From an uncultured Methanobrevibacter sp. (GTDB lineage: Archaea; Methanobacteriota; Methanobacteria; Methanobacteriales; Methanobacteriaceae), in assembly GCF_946404245.1 (NCBI RefSeq), contig NZ_CAMJCX010000009.1, forward strand, positions 1 to 45,947: a stretch of DNA of 45,947 bases. The letters run 5' to 3'. The notes under the pieces are model-generated. The model saw nothing but the letters and a program-made list of their open reading frames with translations. It searched no databases and was not told where the DNA came from. A program made the position numbers and the translations under genes. Below are positions 1-7,217 of the stretch, in pieces; position 1 is the first letter of the stretch; each line of letters starts with the position of its first letter.

Positions 1-139
1 TTAAAGATTCTGGAACAAGAATTGAAGAAATGCCTACGCCATCAATGGTTCTAGCTTTACGAGCTAAAAGTCTAGCTACATTTCTTTCTTGACCTGCAGA
101 GGTCTTAAGAGCATATATGGAACTATTAGATTCTTCCAT
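1..139 (-). CDS. spt5: Transcription elongation factor Spt5 (NusG-like), 5' part only
   Basis: The first 46 codons read MEESNSSIYALKTSAGQERN, then an Arg/Lys/Ala-rich helix and SILVPESL, which is the start of the archaeal NusG N-terminal (NGN) domain. Spt5 binds the RNA polymerase clamp with Spt4 and keeps the elongation complex processive. The ATG at 139 is preceded by AGGTGA at a spacing of six bases, so the start is well supported. The rest of the NGN domain and the KOW domain lie outside the window. In related methanogens spt5 sits downstream of secE and upstream of ribosomal protein L11/L1/L10 genes. Here it follows secE in the same direction but after an unusually long gap. It is too short to judge completeness. 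Confidence 0.88.
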   Translation of the reverse strand, partial: MEESNSSIYALKTSAGQERNVARLLARKARTIDGVGISSILVPESL

Positions 140-534
140 GAAAAATTCACCTATTTTAATATTTGACTAAATAATTGAAGTTCCACAAATGTAATGTGGA
201 TTCTTAGGTAATTCACTAATGTGAAAATTTACTAAGCGATCCCCTATCTTCAATAGGTTCAAAAATTATCATCTGATTGATTAATAAACTAAAATAAAAT
301 ATTAGTTTGAATAATCCAATAAGATAAATTCATACATTAAGTTAAAAGTTATTATAAAAGCCATAATTATTCAAGAAAAACAATGTCTTGAAAATCAAGA
401 TTTCTATAATATTAAGATATATCTATGTAATGATATATAAAACTTTTTAAAAAATTACATTTTTAAAAGTAAAAAAGTGGATTACAAAATTTTATTATAA
501 TGAAAATTGAGATTAAAATAAATGAAAAATTGGT
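140..534 (-). other. 395-base gap between secE and spt5, probable structured leader
   Basis: No open frame of note is visible on either strand. On the minus strand a TATA-like element (TTTATATAT, 433-441) with purines just upstream could start transcription near 410, giving a leader of about 270 bases before spt5. A second possible TATA lies at 348-357. The leader contains three hairpins at 182-257 and a further TCTTGA-AAA-TCAAGA hairpin at 386-400. Whether the leader is regulatory cannot be told from sequence alone. Confidence 0.5.
182..257 (-). promoter_or_regulatory. Three tandem hairpins in the spt5 leader
   Basis: Read on the minus strand, the order is CCTAT-loop-ATAGG (257-243), a longer stem pairing CTTAG/CTAAG and TTCAC/GTGAA around loop ATTA (236-203, with small bulges), and TCCACA-N7-TGTGGA (200-182). 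The last stem ends about 27 bases before the Shine-Dalgarno sequence of spt5. They could form a ribosomal-protein binding site, an attenuator or a small RNA. No known family is recognised. Confidence 0.4.
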
Positions 535-714
535 TTATAAACCAATTAAAGAACCTAATAAAACTATAATAAAACCAATAACCCCAACAATTACAACACC
601 AATGGAAACTACTTTAGCGAGTTCCATGTATTCTTTGCCATCAGGTTTTCTTGATACTTTTAATACTCTTTTACTGTCTTTGATAAATTTATTAAACTCT
701 TCTTGTACGTTCAT
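535..714 (-). CDS. secE: Protein translocase subunit SecE/Sec61-gamma
   Basis: A 59-residue protein starting MNVQEEFNKFIKDSKRVL, with an amphipathic helix, the conserved KPDGKEYMELAKV stretch, then one transmembrane helix (VVIVGVIGFIIVLLGSLIG) at the C-terminus. This is the standard layout of archaeal Sec61-gamma, which clamps the SecY halves in the membrane. A TTG four codons upstream (726) is in frame, but the ATG at 714 fits the family better. The gene follows ftsZ after 130 bases that hold a hairpin (798-815) and AT-rich promoter-like sequence. Together with the stop-overlapping hairpin of ftsZ, this suggests secE has its own promoter. Confidence 0.9.
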   Translation of the reverse strand: MNVQEEFNKFIKDSKRVLKVSRKPDGKEYMELAKVVSIGVVIVGVIGFIIVLLGSLIGL

Positions 715-838
715 TTGAATACCCAAAATAAAAAAACTATGAAAAAATCATAATTTTATGAATTATAATAAAATAGTAATAAAATAATTTATAATTTAAA
801 CATTAATAAATGTTTGCATTTTAAAAAAAATAATTGAA

Positions 839-858
839 ATGGAATTAGAAAATTCCAT
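839..858 (-). terminator. Hairpin terminator overlapping the ftsZ stop codon
   Basis: Perfect 8-base arms ATGGAATT and AATTCCAT enclose a 4-base loop, and the stop codon lies within the structure. On the minus strand it is followed by TTCAATTA and a run of eight T. This has the form of an intrinsic terminator. Confidence 0.6.
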
Positions 859-1981
859 CAATAAAGCTATCTAACTGATCACTTGCAGAATCTGGTTCTG
901 AAGCATCATCATCAGTATTGATTTCCGGTTCAACATTAACATCAAAGTTGCTTTTGATTCCAGAAACAACAACAGTAGTCCTGACAGTATTTTGGAGAGT
1001 TTCATCGATTTGAGTACCCCAAATGATATTTGCTTCAGGATCTAATTTGTCTGCAACAACTTGAACAATCTTTTCAGCTTCGTGTAATGTTAAATCTGAA
1101 CTACCTGAAATGTTCACTAAAGCTCCAGTAGCATTTGAAATGTCAATGTCTAATAAAGGACTGCTTAAAGCTTCATGTACAGATTCCAAAGCTCTGTCGC
1201 CAGAGTCAGATTCTCCCATACCGATCATAGCCATTCCAGAACCACTCATAATACTTCTGATATCAGCGAAGTCTAAACTTACAAGACCTTTCTTGGTAAT
1301 TAATTCAGTGATTCCTTTAACAGCTCTTCCTAAGATTTCATCAGAAACCATGAATGCTTTATTTAAAGGTAAGTTTGGTGCAACTTCTAATAATTTATCA
1401 TTAGGAATTACAATTACAGTGTCAGCAGCTTCTTGGAGTTTTTCCAAACCTTGTTCTGCATTTTCTCTTCTTTTGATACCTTCTGCAGAAAATGGCATGG
1501 TAGCAACAGCAACAGTTAAAGCTCCTAATTTTTTAGCTATTTTAGCAATGATTGGAGCTGAACCGGTACCTGTTCCTCCACCAAGACCACAGGTGACAAA
1601 TACCATGTCTGCGCCTTCTAAATCATCTCTGATTTCATCTTCACTTTCTTCAGCGCATTCTTCACCAACTGCTGGTTCTCCACCTGCACCTAATCCTTTG
1701 GAAGTTTGTCTTCCTAAAAGAATCTTTTGGCTGGATTGACAGTAAAATAAATCTTGAGCATCAGTATTGACAGCGATTGTTGTTGCTCCTTCGATACCCA
1801 TTTCATTTAATCTAGTAATGGTGTTGTTTCCAGCGCCTCCGGCACCAACAACAAATATATTAGTTTTAACACCTTGAATAATATTAATAAGATCTTCATC
1901 TATGTCTGAAGAGATTCTTTCTGGCGCTTTCTCTTCCATTCTTTGTTCGGATTCTTTGATTGCATCATCTATAAATTTCAC
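845..1981 (-). CDS. ftsZ: Cell division protein FtsZ
   Basis: A 378-residue tubulin-family GTPase that polymerises into the division ring. Visible motifs are [10 protein letters not shown] (about residues 44-53), the tubulin signature [12 protein letters not shown] (about 132-143), and the T7-loop region with [18 protein letters not shown]. The N-terminal extension of about 38 acidic residues and the C-terminal acidic tail ending [10 protein letters not shown] are typical of euryarchaeal FtsZ1; the tail may bind SepF. The start is GTG at 1981 with GGGG a few bases upstream. The 3' end carries a stop-overlapping hairpin. Gene order ftsZ-secE-spt5 is the common methanogen arrangement. No key residue appears missing. 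Confidence 0.96.
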   Translation of the reverse strand: MKFIDDAIKESEQRMEEKAPERISSDIDEDLINIIQGVKTNIFVVGAGGAGNNTITRLNEMGIEGATTIAVNTDAQDLFYCQSSQKILLGRQTSKGLGAGGEPAVGEECAEESEDEIRDDLEGADMVFVTCGLGGGTGTGSAPIIAKIAKKLGALTVAVATMPFSAEGIKRRENAEQGLEKLQEAADTVIVIPNDKLLEVAPNLPLNKAFMVSDEILGRAVKGITELITKKGLVSLDFADIRSIMSGSGMAMIGMGESDSGDRALESVHEALSSPLLDIDISNATGALVNISGSSDLTLHEAEKIVQVVADKLDPEANIIWGTQIDETLQNTVRTTVVVSGIKSNFDVNVEPEINTDDDASEPDSASDQLDSFIDGIF

Positions 1982-2101
1982 AAATTAACCCCACTTACTC
2001 TGCTATTTAAAATTAATTGTTAAATATTTCTATCGTAACTAATATTTAAATGCACCTATATTTAAATATATTACGGAAATTTTCAAAAATGTAAAATATA
2101 T

Positions 2102-2677
2102 TTAATCTCTTGGCATTGCAATGATTTCATGGAACTTCATGTTGAAGAGATTTTTGGAATTTACTGGAGTCAAAATAACTGCAGTATCAACACCATGAGC
2201 CCTGCCTCCAATAGCGATAATTTCCTCCCCAACAGGAATTAATCCCGCATCTGCAGCCATCAGGGAAATTTCGGCAGCGACTTTAACACCATGGGAAAAC
2301 ATTCTCAAGGTATCGGCCACAACATCCAATGGAGAGAATCCGCCATATTTGTTTGTAACCCCTCTTGCAGCACCGCTGAATGCGTGCAATCCCTGATAGG
2401 TTTTAATTCCTTCAGCTTCCAGTTTCTTAACCATGTCTTCGGAAATGTCAGATTCATTGTCACCGCTGAATCCAACATTATGGGAAACATTAATAATGGT
2501 GATTTCATCATTATCAATGGCATTAGCAAGTTTCAATGCAGATTCACCGGTTGTTGAAGCAATTAAAATATATTTAATGTTTTCAGAGATATCTAATTTA
2601 TCCTTAACAGCCAAAATCAATTCATCAGTATAATCATTACCCTCTTTGTCAAAATATGTTATGAATTTTCTTGCCAT
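2102..2677 (-). CDS. Pyruvate kinase C-terminal (alpha/beta) domain protein
   Basis: A 191-residue protein made only of the fold found at the C-terminus of pyruvate kinase (PK_C). Visible pieces are KYILIASTTGESALKLANA, the HNVGFSG stretch, GLIPVGEEIIAIGGRAHGVDTAVIL and a terminal EIIAMPRD. It lacks the catalytic TIM barrel, so it should not act as a pyruvate kinase. Stand-alone versions occur in methanogens and other archaea, with no established role; nucleotide or effector binding is only an inference. It is divergent from the CofE-like gene, with 80 AT-rich bases between the starts, and lies upstream of ftsZ. The Shine-Dalgarno sequence is weak (AAGGTTG). Confidence 0.75.
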   Translation of the reverse strand: MARKFITYFDKEGNDYTDELILAVKDKLDISENIKYILIASTTGESALKLANAIDNDEITIINVSHNVGFSGDNESDISEDMVKKLEAEGIKTYQGLHAFSGAARGVTNKYGGFSPLDVVADTLRMFSHGVKVAAEISLMAADAGLIPVGEEIIAIGGRAHGVDTAVILTPVNSKNLFNMKFHEIIAMPRD

Positions 2678-2757
2678 AAATTACACAACCTTATAGATAA
2701 TTTTTATTAACTCTATAATGTTAATATATCTATGTAACTAAATTATTAAAGATTTTT

Positions 2758-3612
2758 ATGACAGGTTTAGAAAATACGAAACATGTGATTATTAAAGATT
2801 ATATTGTAATTCCAATTGAGACAGGATATATAAAGCCTAATGATGATTTGAGTGCAATAATTGAGCCTGCAAAAAGGCTGATGCAGGATGATGACTATCT
2901 GGTAATAGCCGAAACACCAATTTCCGTTTCACAGAACAGACTGGTTGACGAGGCAAAATACACACCGTCACTGACCGCAAAATTCCTGACAACCGTCTGG
3001 AGCAAGTACCTGTGGGGATATGTTCTGGGACCTCTTCTCGGAATCAAGGAAAGGACAATAAAAAACCTGAGAAAATTGCCTGAAGAGACAAAGGCCCACA
3101 AGGAAGTGGTGCTTCAATTGTACGGGTTAAAACATGCGCTTAAACCAGCTTCAGAAGCAGGTATCGATTTAAGCAATGCTCCTGGAACATTCGTATCACT
3201 GCTTCCTGAAAACCCCGAAAAGATTGCAAAGGAAATCAAACGGGAAATCGGAAAGGACGTGTGCGTGATGATTATCGACACCGATGCGACATACATGAAA
3301 AACGGAAAGTATTTTACAGGCCTTCCGATAGCCATTGACGGAATTGATGCCGACAACGGATTTTTCGGATATTTCAAAGGACAGCTGTCCGAAAATATGG
3401 GATCAACCCCTCTCGGATGCAGTGAAGAAATTGACGTTGAAACCGCACTGAAATTTGCAAACATTGCCGAAGACTATCAAAGATCACTATCCACAGAAAT
3501 GAAGACAATTCACAGCGTCAAGGCAGTTCTCGGAACTGAAATTGATGAAGTCACAGTTGAGGCCCTGGATTCAATTACTCACACCCCTGCAGTAATTATT
3601 AGAAAACAGTAA
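2758..3612 (+). CDS. CofE-like F420-0:L-glutamate ligase family protein
   Basis: A 284-residue protein resembling the coenzyme F420-0:gamma-glutamyl ligase family. Visible stretches are IPIETGYIKPNDDL near the N-terminus, DDYLVIAETPISVSQNR, then VCVMIIDTDATY, GLPIAIDGIDADNGFFGYF and LGCSEEIDVETALKFANIAED. True CofE adds glutamates to F420. This one is longer than usual and has an inserted region around residues 70-130 (KFLTTVWSKYLWGYVLG...LKHALKPASEAG), so it is more likely a paralogue acting on a related substrate. No clear Shine-Dalgarno precedes the ATG. A TATA-like element about 32 bases upstream suggests a leaderless or nearly leaderless message. Confidence 0.6.
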   Translation: MTGLENTKHVIIKDYIVIPIETGYIKPNDDLSAIIEPAKRLMQDDDYLVIAETPISVSQNRLVDEAKYTPSLTAKFLTTVWSKYLWGYVLGPLLGIKERTIKNLRKLPEETKAHKEVVLQLYGLKHALKPASEAGIDLSNAPGTFVSLLPENPEKIAKEIKREIGKDVCVMIIDTDATYMKNGKYFTGLPIAIDGIDADNGFFGYFKGQLSENMGSTPLGCSEEIDVETALKFANIAEDYQRSLSTEMKTIHSVKAVLGTEIDEVTVEALDSITHTPAVIIRKQ

Positions 3613-3744
3613 TATTATAGATATATTTTTATAATACTAAAAACAAAACTAAACTTAATATTATCATAATTTTATAGTTTTTTATTTTCACTTCCGGAAA
3701 AAATATGATAATAAAACCAGTAAAATGCAATTAGGGGAAATTAA

Positions 3745-4263
3745 ATGATAGATGATCCATTAGTAAAGACTTTATTAACCAATGTTGTTGAAGACGAAAG
3801 TAATTTGCCAATTGTTGAAGCATTAATCGATGGTGTTGAAACTGATGAAGAAATTGCTAAAAAAACAGAAATTAAATTGAATATCGTTAGAAAAATACTT
3901 TACAAACTTTACGATATGGGATTAGCTAGTTATAAAAGAAGTAAAGACCCTGAAACCCAATGGTTTACATATGCCTGGAAATTTGAAAAAGAAGAAGTCA
4001 TAAACCATATCAAAAAAGATTCCGAGCAATACATTAAAATGCTCACTGAGGAATTGGAACGTGAAGAAAACAACATGTTTTTCGTTTGCCCACAGGGTCA
4101 CGTCAGATTTGATTTTGATGATGCATCCGATTATGAATTCCTGTGCCCTGTTTGTATGGAAGAATTGGAATTCCAGGACAATGCTGCTAACATCAAACAA
4201 ATCAAAGAAGATTTGAAAATGGTTGAAAGTAATTTTAATTCCTTTAATAAAAAAAATAAATAG
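3745..4263 (+). CDS. tfe: Transcription factor E (TFE alpha)
   Basis: A 172-residue homologue of the TFIIE alpha subunit, which helps open promoters with TBP, TFB and RNA polymerase. Residues 1-90 form the extended winged helix (EALIDGVETDEEIAKKTEIK, then RKILYKLYDMGLASYKR), followed by a charged helix and a zinc ribbon. The ribbon reads VCPQGHVRF and FLCPVCME, so the second of the four usual cysteines appears to be a histidine. AGGGGA lies eight bases before the ATG. The HD-domain gene follows after five bases and the archaeosine gene after that, which suggests one transcript. Confidence 0.93.
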   Translation: MIDDPLVKTLLTNVVEDESNLPIVEALIDGVETDEEIAKKTEIKLNIVRKILYKLYDMGLASYKRSKDPETQWFTYAWKFEKEEVINHIKKDSEQYIKMLTEELEREENNMFFVCPQGHVRFDFDDASDYEFLCPVCMEELEFQDNAANIKQIKEDLKMVESNFNSFNKKNK

Positions 4264-4268
4264 ATAAA

Positions 4269-4760
4269 ATGGAAAAAGAATTACTTAAAAAAGAACATAC
4301 TCCTGAAAATGTCATTTCACATTGTGAAGCAGTATATAAAAAAGCTATGAAAATAGCTTCTAATTTTGAAAATGCAGATACCGATTTAATCCGTAAAGGC
4401 GCTCTTTTGCATGATATTGGAAGATCAAAGACTCATGACATCACACATGCAATCGTAGGAGTTGAAATCGCCAAAAAATACGGATATGACCAAGATGTTT
4501 TAAATATAATCGAAAGACACATAGGTGCCGGAATTACTGAAGAGGAATCAAAGAAATTAGGCCTTCCGGAAAAGTCATATGTTCCCCAAACACTTGAAGA
4601 AAAGATTGTTGCCCATGCGGATAATCTGGTGAGCGGCAGCGAGGAAGTCAGTGTTGAGTATGTTATAGAAAAATGGAAGCGCAGAATTGATGATCCCGAC
4701 GATAATATTGAACGACTTATTGAAATGGATAACGAATTAATTAAATCTTTTGAGGAATAG
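4269..4760 (+). CDS. HD-domain protein (TIGR00295-type)
   Basis: A 163-residue HD-superfamily protein. Metal-binding motifs are visible as SHCEAVYKKA (first His), LLHDIGRSKTHDITHA (HD plus following His residues), ERHIGAG and VAHADNLVSG. These are the ligands expected for a metal-dependent phosphohydrolase, probably acting on nucleotides or phosphorylated small molecules. The length matches the archaeal TIGR00295 family, whose substrate is not established to my knowledge. It lies between tfe and the archaeosine gene with spacings of five bases and one base, so it is probably co-transcribed and translationally linked. Confidence 0.82.
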   Translation: MEKELLKKEHTPENVISHCEAVYKKAMKIASNFENADTDLIRKGALLHDIGRSKTHDITHAIVGVEIAKKYGYDQDVLNIIERHIGAGITEEESKKLGLPEKSYVPQTLEEKIVAHADNLVSGSEEVSVEYVIEKWKRRIDDPDDNIERLIEMDNELIKSFEE

Positions 4761-4761
4761 T

Positions 4762-5670
4762 ATGAAAGTAATTTGTTCAAGTGAAGAATCCCTCTATCGT
4801 CCCGAAGCGGTCAGATGGAGACAAAGAATGGAAATGATGGAACCTCTTGGAGACACTGTAGTATTATTGCCATGCAGTATGAAAAAACCTTATTCCAACT
4901 CAAAATCCCATCAGAAATTTAGAAAGCTGACAAGATCCTATCAGGAGCTTATTGTTACTTCCCCTTTCGGAATCTGTCCAAGGGAACTTGAAAATACTTT
5001 CCCTATTCAATCATATGATGTAAGCACCACCGGCAAATGGTCCGAAGATGAAATTGAAGAAAGCGGAAAACTAATAGAAAAATACACCAGAGGAAAGCAG
5101 GTTGTTGCAAATCTTGCCGGAGGATACCTCCAATCTGCAGAGGCATATCTGGACGACTTTGTCAATGTCTGTGTTGATGAAAGACCAACATCCCCGGAAT
5201 CATTGTACAATTTGAGGATGGAACTTAAAAATCATCAGAAGGTCAACAGAAGGGAAAAGACCTTGCACGAGTTAAGGTCCATAGCAAAATATCAGTTCGG
5301 TGAAAATGGAGACAAGTTCATCCCGGATAATGTCAAAACCAAAGGAATGTACCACAAAAGAATTTTGTCTGATGGAAAACAGCTCGCATTATTCAATAAG
5401 GATCATGGATTATACAGGTTAAACCTGCCTGGCGGCGAAATATTGAAAGATTTGGGAATCAATATAGTGGAAATTGATTTCGACCTTACAACAAATACCG
5501 TTTTTGCACCTGGAATTGATAAGGCTGACCACAATATCATTCCAAACGATGAAGTTGTCGTGGTTAAGGATGATGTCGCAGTAGGTGTCGGGAAAGCCGT
5601 AATGACCGGTCGTGAGATGGAAGAATGTGACAATGGTATTGGTGTGAAACTGAAGCACAGATTAAAGTAA
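4762..5670 (+). CDS. arcS: Archaeosine synthase-type protein (DUF5591 + PUA), lacking the TGT-like domain
   Basis: A 302-residue protein. Near the N-terminus it has PCSMKKPYSNSKSH, which matches the PC-x3-KPY-x2-S-x2-H motif known for ArcS, the enzyme that converts preQ0 at tRNA position 15 towards archaeosine. The C-terminal part (from about residue 215: MYHKRILSDGKQLALFNKDHG to VVKDDVAVGVGKAVM) looks like a PUA RNA-binding domain. Full-length ArcS also carries an N-terminal TGT-like domain, which is absent here, so this is a short or split form. The start is ATG at 4762, one base after the HD-domain stop, with GAGGAA upstream. A TTG at 4750 is in frame but overlaps the previous gene. Confidence 0.78.
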   Translation: MKVICSSEESLYRPEAVRWRQRMEMMEPLGDTVVLLPCSMKKPYSNSKSHQKFRKLTRSYQELIVTSPFGICPRELENTFPIQSYDVSTTGKWSEDEIEESGKLIEKYTRGKQVVANLAGGYLQSAEAYLDDFVNVCVDERPTSPESLYNLRMELKNHQKVNRREKTLHELRSIAKYQFGENGDKFIPDNVKTKGMYHKRILSDGKQLALFNKDHGLYRLNLPGGEILKDLGINIVEIDFDLTTNTVFAPGIDKADHNIIPNDEVVVVKDDVAVGVGKAVMTGREMEECDNGIGVKLKHRLK

Positions 5671-5684
5671 CTTTTCATAACTAA

Positions 5685-5701
5685 AACAAATCATTTATAT
5701 A
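5685..5701 (+). promoter_or_regulatory. BRE/TATA promoter of the DUF59 gene
   Basis: AACAAATC followed by ATTTATATA (5693-5701) fits an archaeal BRE and TATA box. Transcription should start about 25 bases downstream, near 5722. That leaves a short leader containing the Shine-Dalgarno TTAGGAGA before the ATG at 5748. Confidence 0.6.
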
Positions 5702-5747
5702 CGATAAGTTTAAAAGTTATAAGTACAAAAAATTAGGAGACACTAAA

Positions 5748-6032
5748 ATGTCAGAAGAATTAGTAAATGAGATTAAAGATGCTGTTTCTGTAATTAACGA
5801 CCCACACATGGGAATCAGTATTGTAGAAATGGGCATTGTACAAAACATTACCGTAGACGGAGATCAAGCTGAAATTATCCTCAAACCAACCAATCCAGGT
5901 TGTATGAGTATCACACGTATTGCAGCTGATGCTAAAATTAGAGCTGAAAACGTTGAAGGTATTGAAAAAGCAAAAATTATCGTTGAAGGACATGCTATGG
6001 CAGACTCCATTAACGAAATGATTAATAGATAA
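5748..6032 (+). CDS. MIP18/DUF59 family Fe-S cluster assembly protein
   Basis: A 94-residue single-domain DUF59 protein. Its motifs are VINDPHMGISIVEMGIV (usual form DPE-GI-IVDLGLV) and LKPTNPGCMSITRIAADA, with the conserved cysteine at about position 51, followed by VEGIEKAKIIVEGH. Members of the family (SufT, PaaD and CIA2-like proteins) assist iron-sulfur cluster loading; the exact client in methanogens is not known. It has its own promoter and a strong Shine-Dalgarno, and is followed by tRNA-Ile. It appears monocistronic. Confidence 0.85.
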   Translation: MSEELVNEIKDAVSVINDPHMGISIVEMGIVQNITVDGDQAEIILKPTNPGCMSITRIAADAKIRAENVEGIEKAKIIVEGHAMADSINEMINR

Positions 6033-6055
6033 ATTTTTCAAAATCTTATTTAATT

Positions 6056-6084
6056 CTATATATAACCGAAACAGTTATATATAG
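6056..6084 (+). promoter_or_regulatory. tRNA-Ile promoter inside a perfect inverted repeat
   Basis: Arms CTATATATAAC (6056-6066) and GTTATATATAG (6074-6084) are perfect complements of 11 bases around the spacer CGAAACA. The right arm is the TATA box and the spacer holds the BRE (CCGAAA). The predicted start lies near 6104. Confidence 0.65.
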
Positions 6085-6106
6085 CAATTAATATAAGTAT
6101 AAGTGT

Positions 6107-6122
6107 TGACAGTTAACTGTCA
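6107..6122. promoter_or_regulatory. 16-base perfect palindrome at the tRNA-Ile transcription start
   Basis: TGACAGTTAACTGTCA is a perfect palindrome lying about 25 bases after the TATA box and 12 bases before the mature tRNA 5' end. It could be an operator for a dimeric repressor or a leader hairpin. No regulator is identified here. Confidence 0.5.
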
Positions 6123-6134
6123 TTCAAATTGTAT

Positions 6135-6209
6135 AGGCTAGTGGCACAGCTTGGTTAGCGCGCTCGGCTGATAACCGGGAGGTCATGGGTTCGAATCCCA
6201 TCTAGCCTA
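6135..6209 (+). tRNA. tRNA-Ile (anticodon GAT)
   Basis: The cloverleaf folds cleanly. The acceptor stem is AGGCTAG/CTAGCCT, with discriminator A at 6209 and no encoded CCA. The D arm contains TTGGTTA with a G18-G19 pair. The anticodon stem is CTCGG/CCGGG around loop CTGATAA (anticodon GAT at 6170-6172). The T stem is ATGGG/CCCAT around TTCGAAT. There is no intron. The D stem has one A-C mismatch. Confidence 0.96.
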
Positions 6210-6218
6210 CTTCTAACT

Positions 6219-6241
6219 ATTTTTAAAGACATTTTCATTTT
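6219..6241 (+). terminator. Oligo-T terminator after tRNA-Ile
   Basis: Three T-runs (five, four and four bases) begin ten bases after the tRNA end, as expected for archaeal termination on U-rich tracts. No hairpin is needed and none is seen. Confidence 0.5.
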
Positions 6242-6379
6242 ACTTGACAACTTTATCGTTATTTTTTGAGAGATTTACATACTATTAAAAATCCCATCAC
6301 GTTTTTTCATCAAAATTTTTAAATACTACCTTCAACATAAAAAAACATAAATGTACAAAAAGTTGGAATGATGATTAAA

Positions 6380-6883
6380 ATGTGGGAAAGAATAAATGAA
6401 AAATTTAAAAAATACCCTGCACGTATCAGAGTTGCAGAAAAAATGATCGAATTAGGATTATCAATAAATGATGACGGAAAAATTTACTGCGGCAATCTAA
6501 AAATCAGTGATAAGGCATTGGCTACCGCTGCTGAAGTAGATAGAAGAGCGATAAAATCAACAATAGAAGTAATACAAGAAGACGAGGAATTAAACAACTT
6601 ATTTTCAAACATCATTCCAGCAGGAACACTTCTTAAAAACATTGCTAAAAATCTAGAATTGGGCGTAATTGAAATTGAAGTCGGATCTGAAAGCGAAGGA
6701 ATTCTCGCTGCAACAACAAAATTAATTACAGAAAAAGGAATTGGTATCAGACAGGCTTATGCTGAAGACACAGAGCTTCAAAAGACACCATCCTTAACAA
6801 TAATCACTGAAGAACCAGTTCAAGGTGATTTAATAAATGAATTTTTAAAAATAAAAGGAGTAACAAGAGTATCAATTTATTGA
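6380..6883 (+). CDS. ACT-domain predicted amino-acid metabolism regulator (COG2150-type)
   Basis: A 167-residue protein beginning [20 protein letters not shown]. It has an N-terminal helix-turn-helix-like part ([20 protein letters not shown], then [12 protein letters not shown]) and a C-terminal ACT domain ([20 protein letters not shown] to GVTRVSIY). ACT domains bind amino acids, so a role as a sensor or regulator of amino-acid metabolism is likely; its target is unknown. In-frame ATGs at 6368 and 6371 would add three or four residues. The MWE start at 6380 matches the family, though no Shine-Dalgarno decides it. The 3' end overlaps the convergent hypC by seven bases. Confidence 0.8.
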   Translation: MWERINEKFKKYPARIRVAEKMIELGLSINDDGKIYCGNLKISDKALATAAEVDRRAIKSTIEVIQEDEELNNLFSNIIPAGTLLKNIAKNLELGVIEIEVGSESEGILAATTKLITEKGIGIRQAYAEDTELQKTPSLTIITEEPVQGDLINEFLKIKGVTRVSIY

Positions 6884-7140
6884 TTTCTTGCCATTTCTAA
6901 TTCTTTATCTTCTTCTTCAAGAATTTCTAAAAGTTCTTCCCAAGCTTCTAAAGATTCTTTAGCAGCTTCTTCAGTTAATTTTTCAATTGCATATCCAGCG
7001 TGAATTAAAACGTAATCACCTACTTCTACCTCAGGTAAAAGGTCTAATTTAGCTTGTTGTCTTGCTCCACCAAAATCTGCATATAACCAGTTTTCTTCTC
7101 TGTTAATTTCAACAACGTGAGCAGGTGCTGCAATACACAT
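6877..7140 (-). CDS. hypC: Hydrogenase maturation chaperone HypC/HupF
   Basis: An 87-residue protein beginning [12 protein letters not shown]. The cysteine at position 2 is the one HypC uses to carry the Fe(CN)2CO precursor with HypD during [NiFe]-hydrogenase maturation. The [16 protein letters not shown] motif is also present, followed by an acidic C-terminal helix. The start at 7140 rather than an upstream in-frame codon (7155) is decided by this obligatory Met-Cys N-terminus and by GGAGATGAG four bases upstream. It is divergent from the FAD oxidoreductase gene (77 bases apart) and convergent with the ACT gene. No other hyp gene is in the window. Confidence 0.93.
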   Translation of the reverse strand: MCIAAPAHVVEINREENWLYADFGGARQQAKLDLLPEVEVGDYVLIHAGYAIEKLTEEAAKESLEAWEELLEILEEEDKELEMARNQ

Positions 7141-7217
7141 AAATCTCATCTCCAAAATTTTAATATATACTATTTACTAAACTGATATTATATAAAATTA
7201 TCTAAATAGGTGTTTTA

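Noticed and set aside
258-280. Possible C/D box small RNA in the spt5 leader
   Set aside because: GATGATA on the minus strand resembles a C box, but no matching D box and guide layout was found.
500-718. A 72-codon plus-strand frame opposite secE
   Set aside because: The minus strand encodes a clear SecE; the plus frame has no ribosome site and low-complexity sequence.
1110-1739. A 209-codon plus-strand frame opposite ftsZ
   Set aside because: It mirrors the conserved FtsZ coding sequence, and the translation resembles no protein family.
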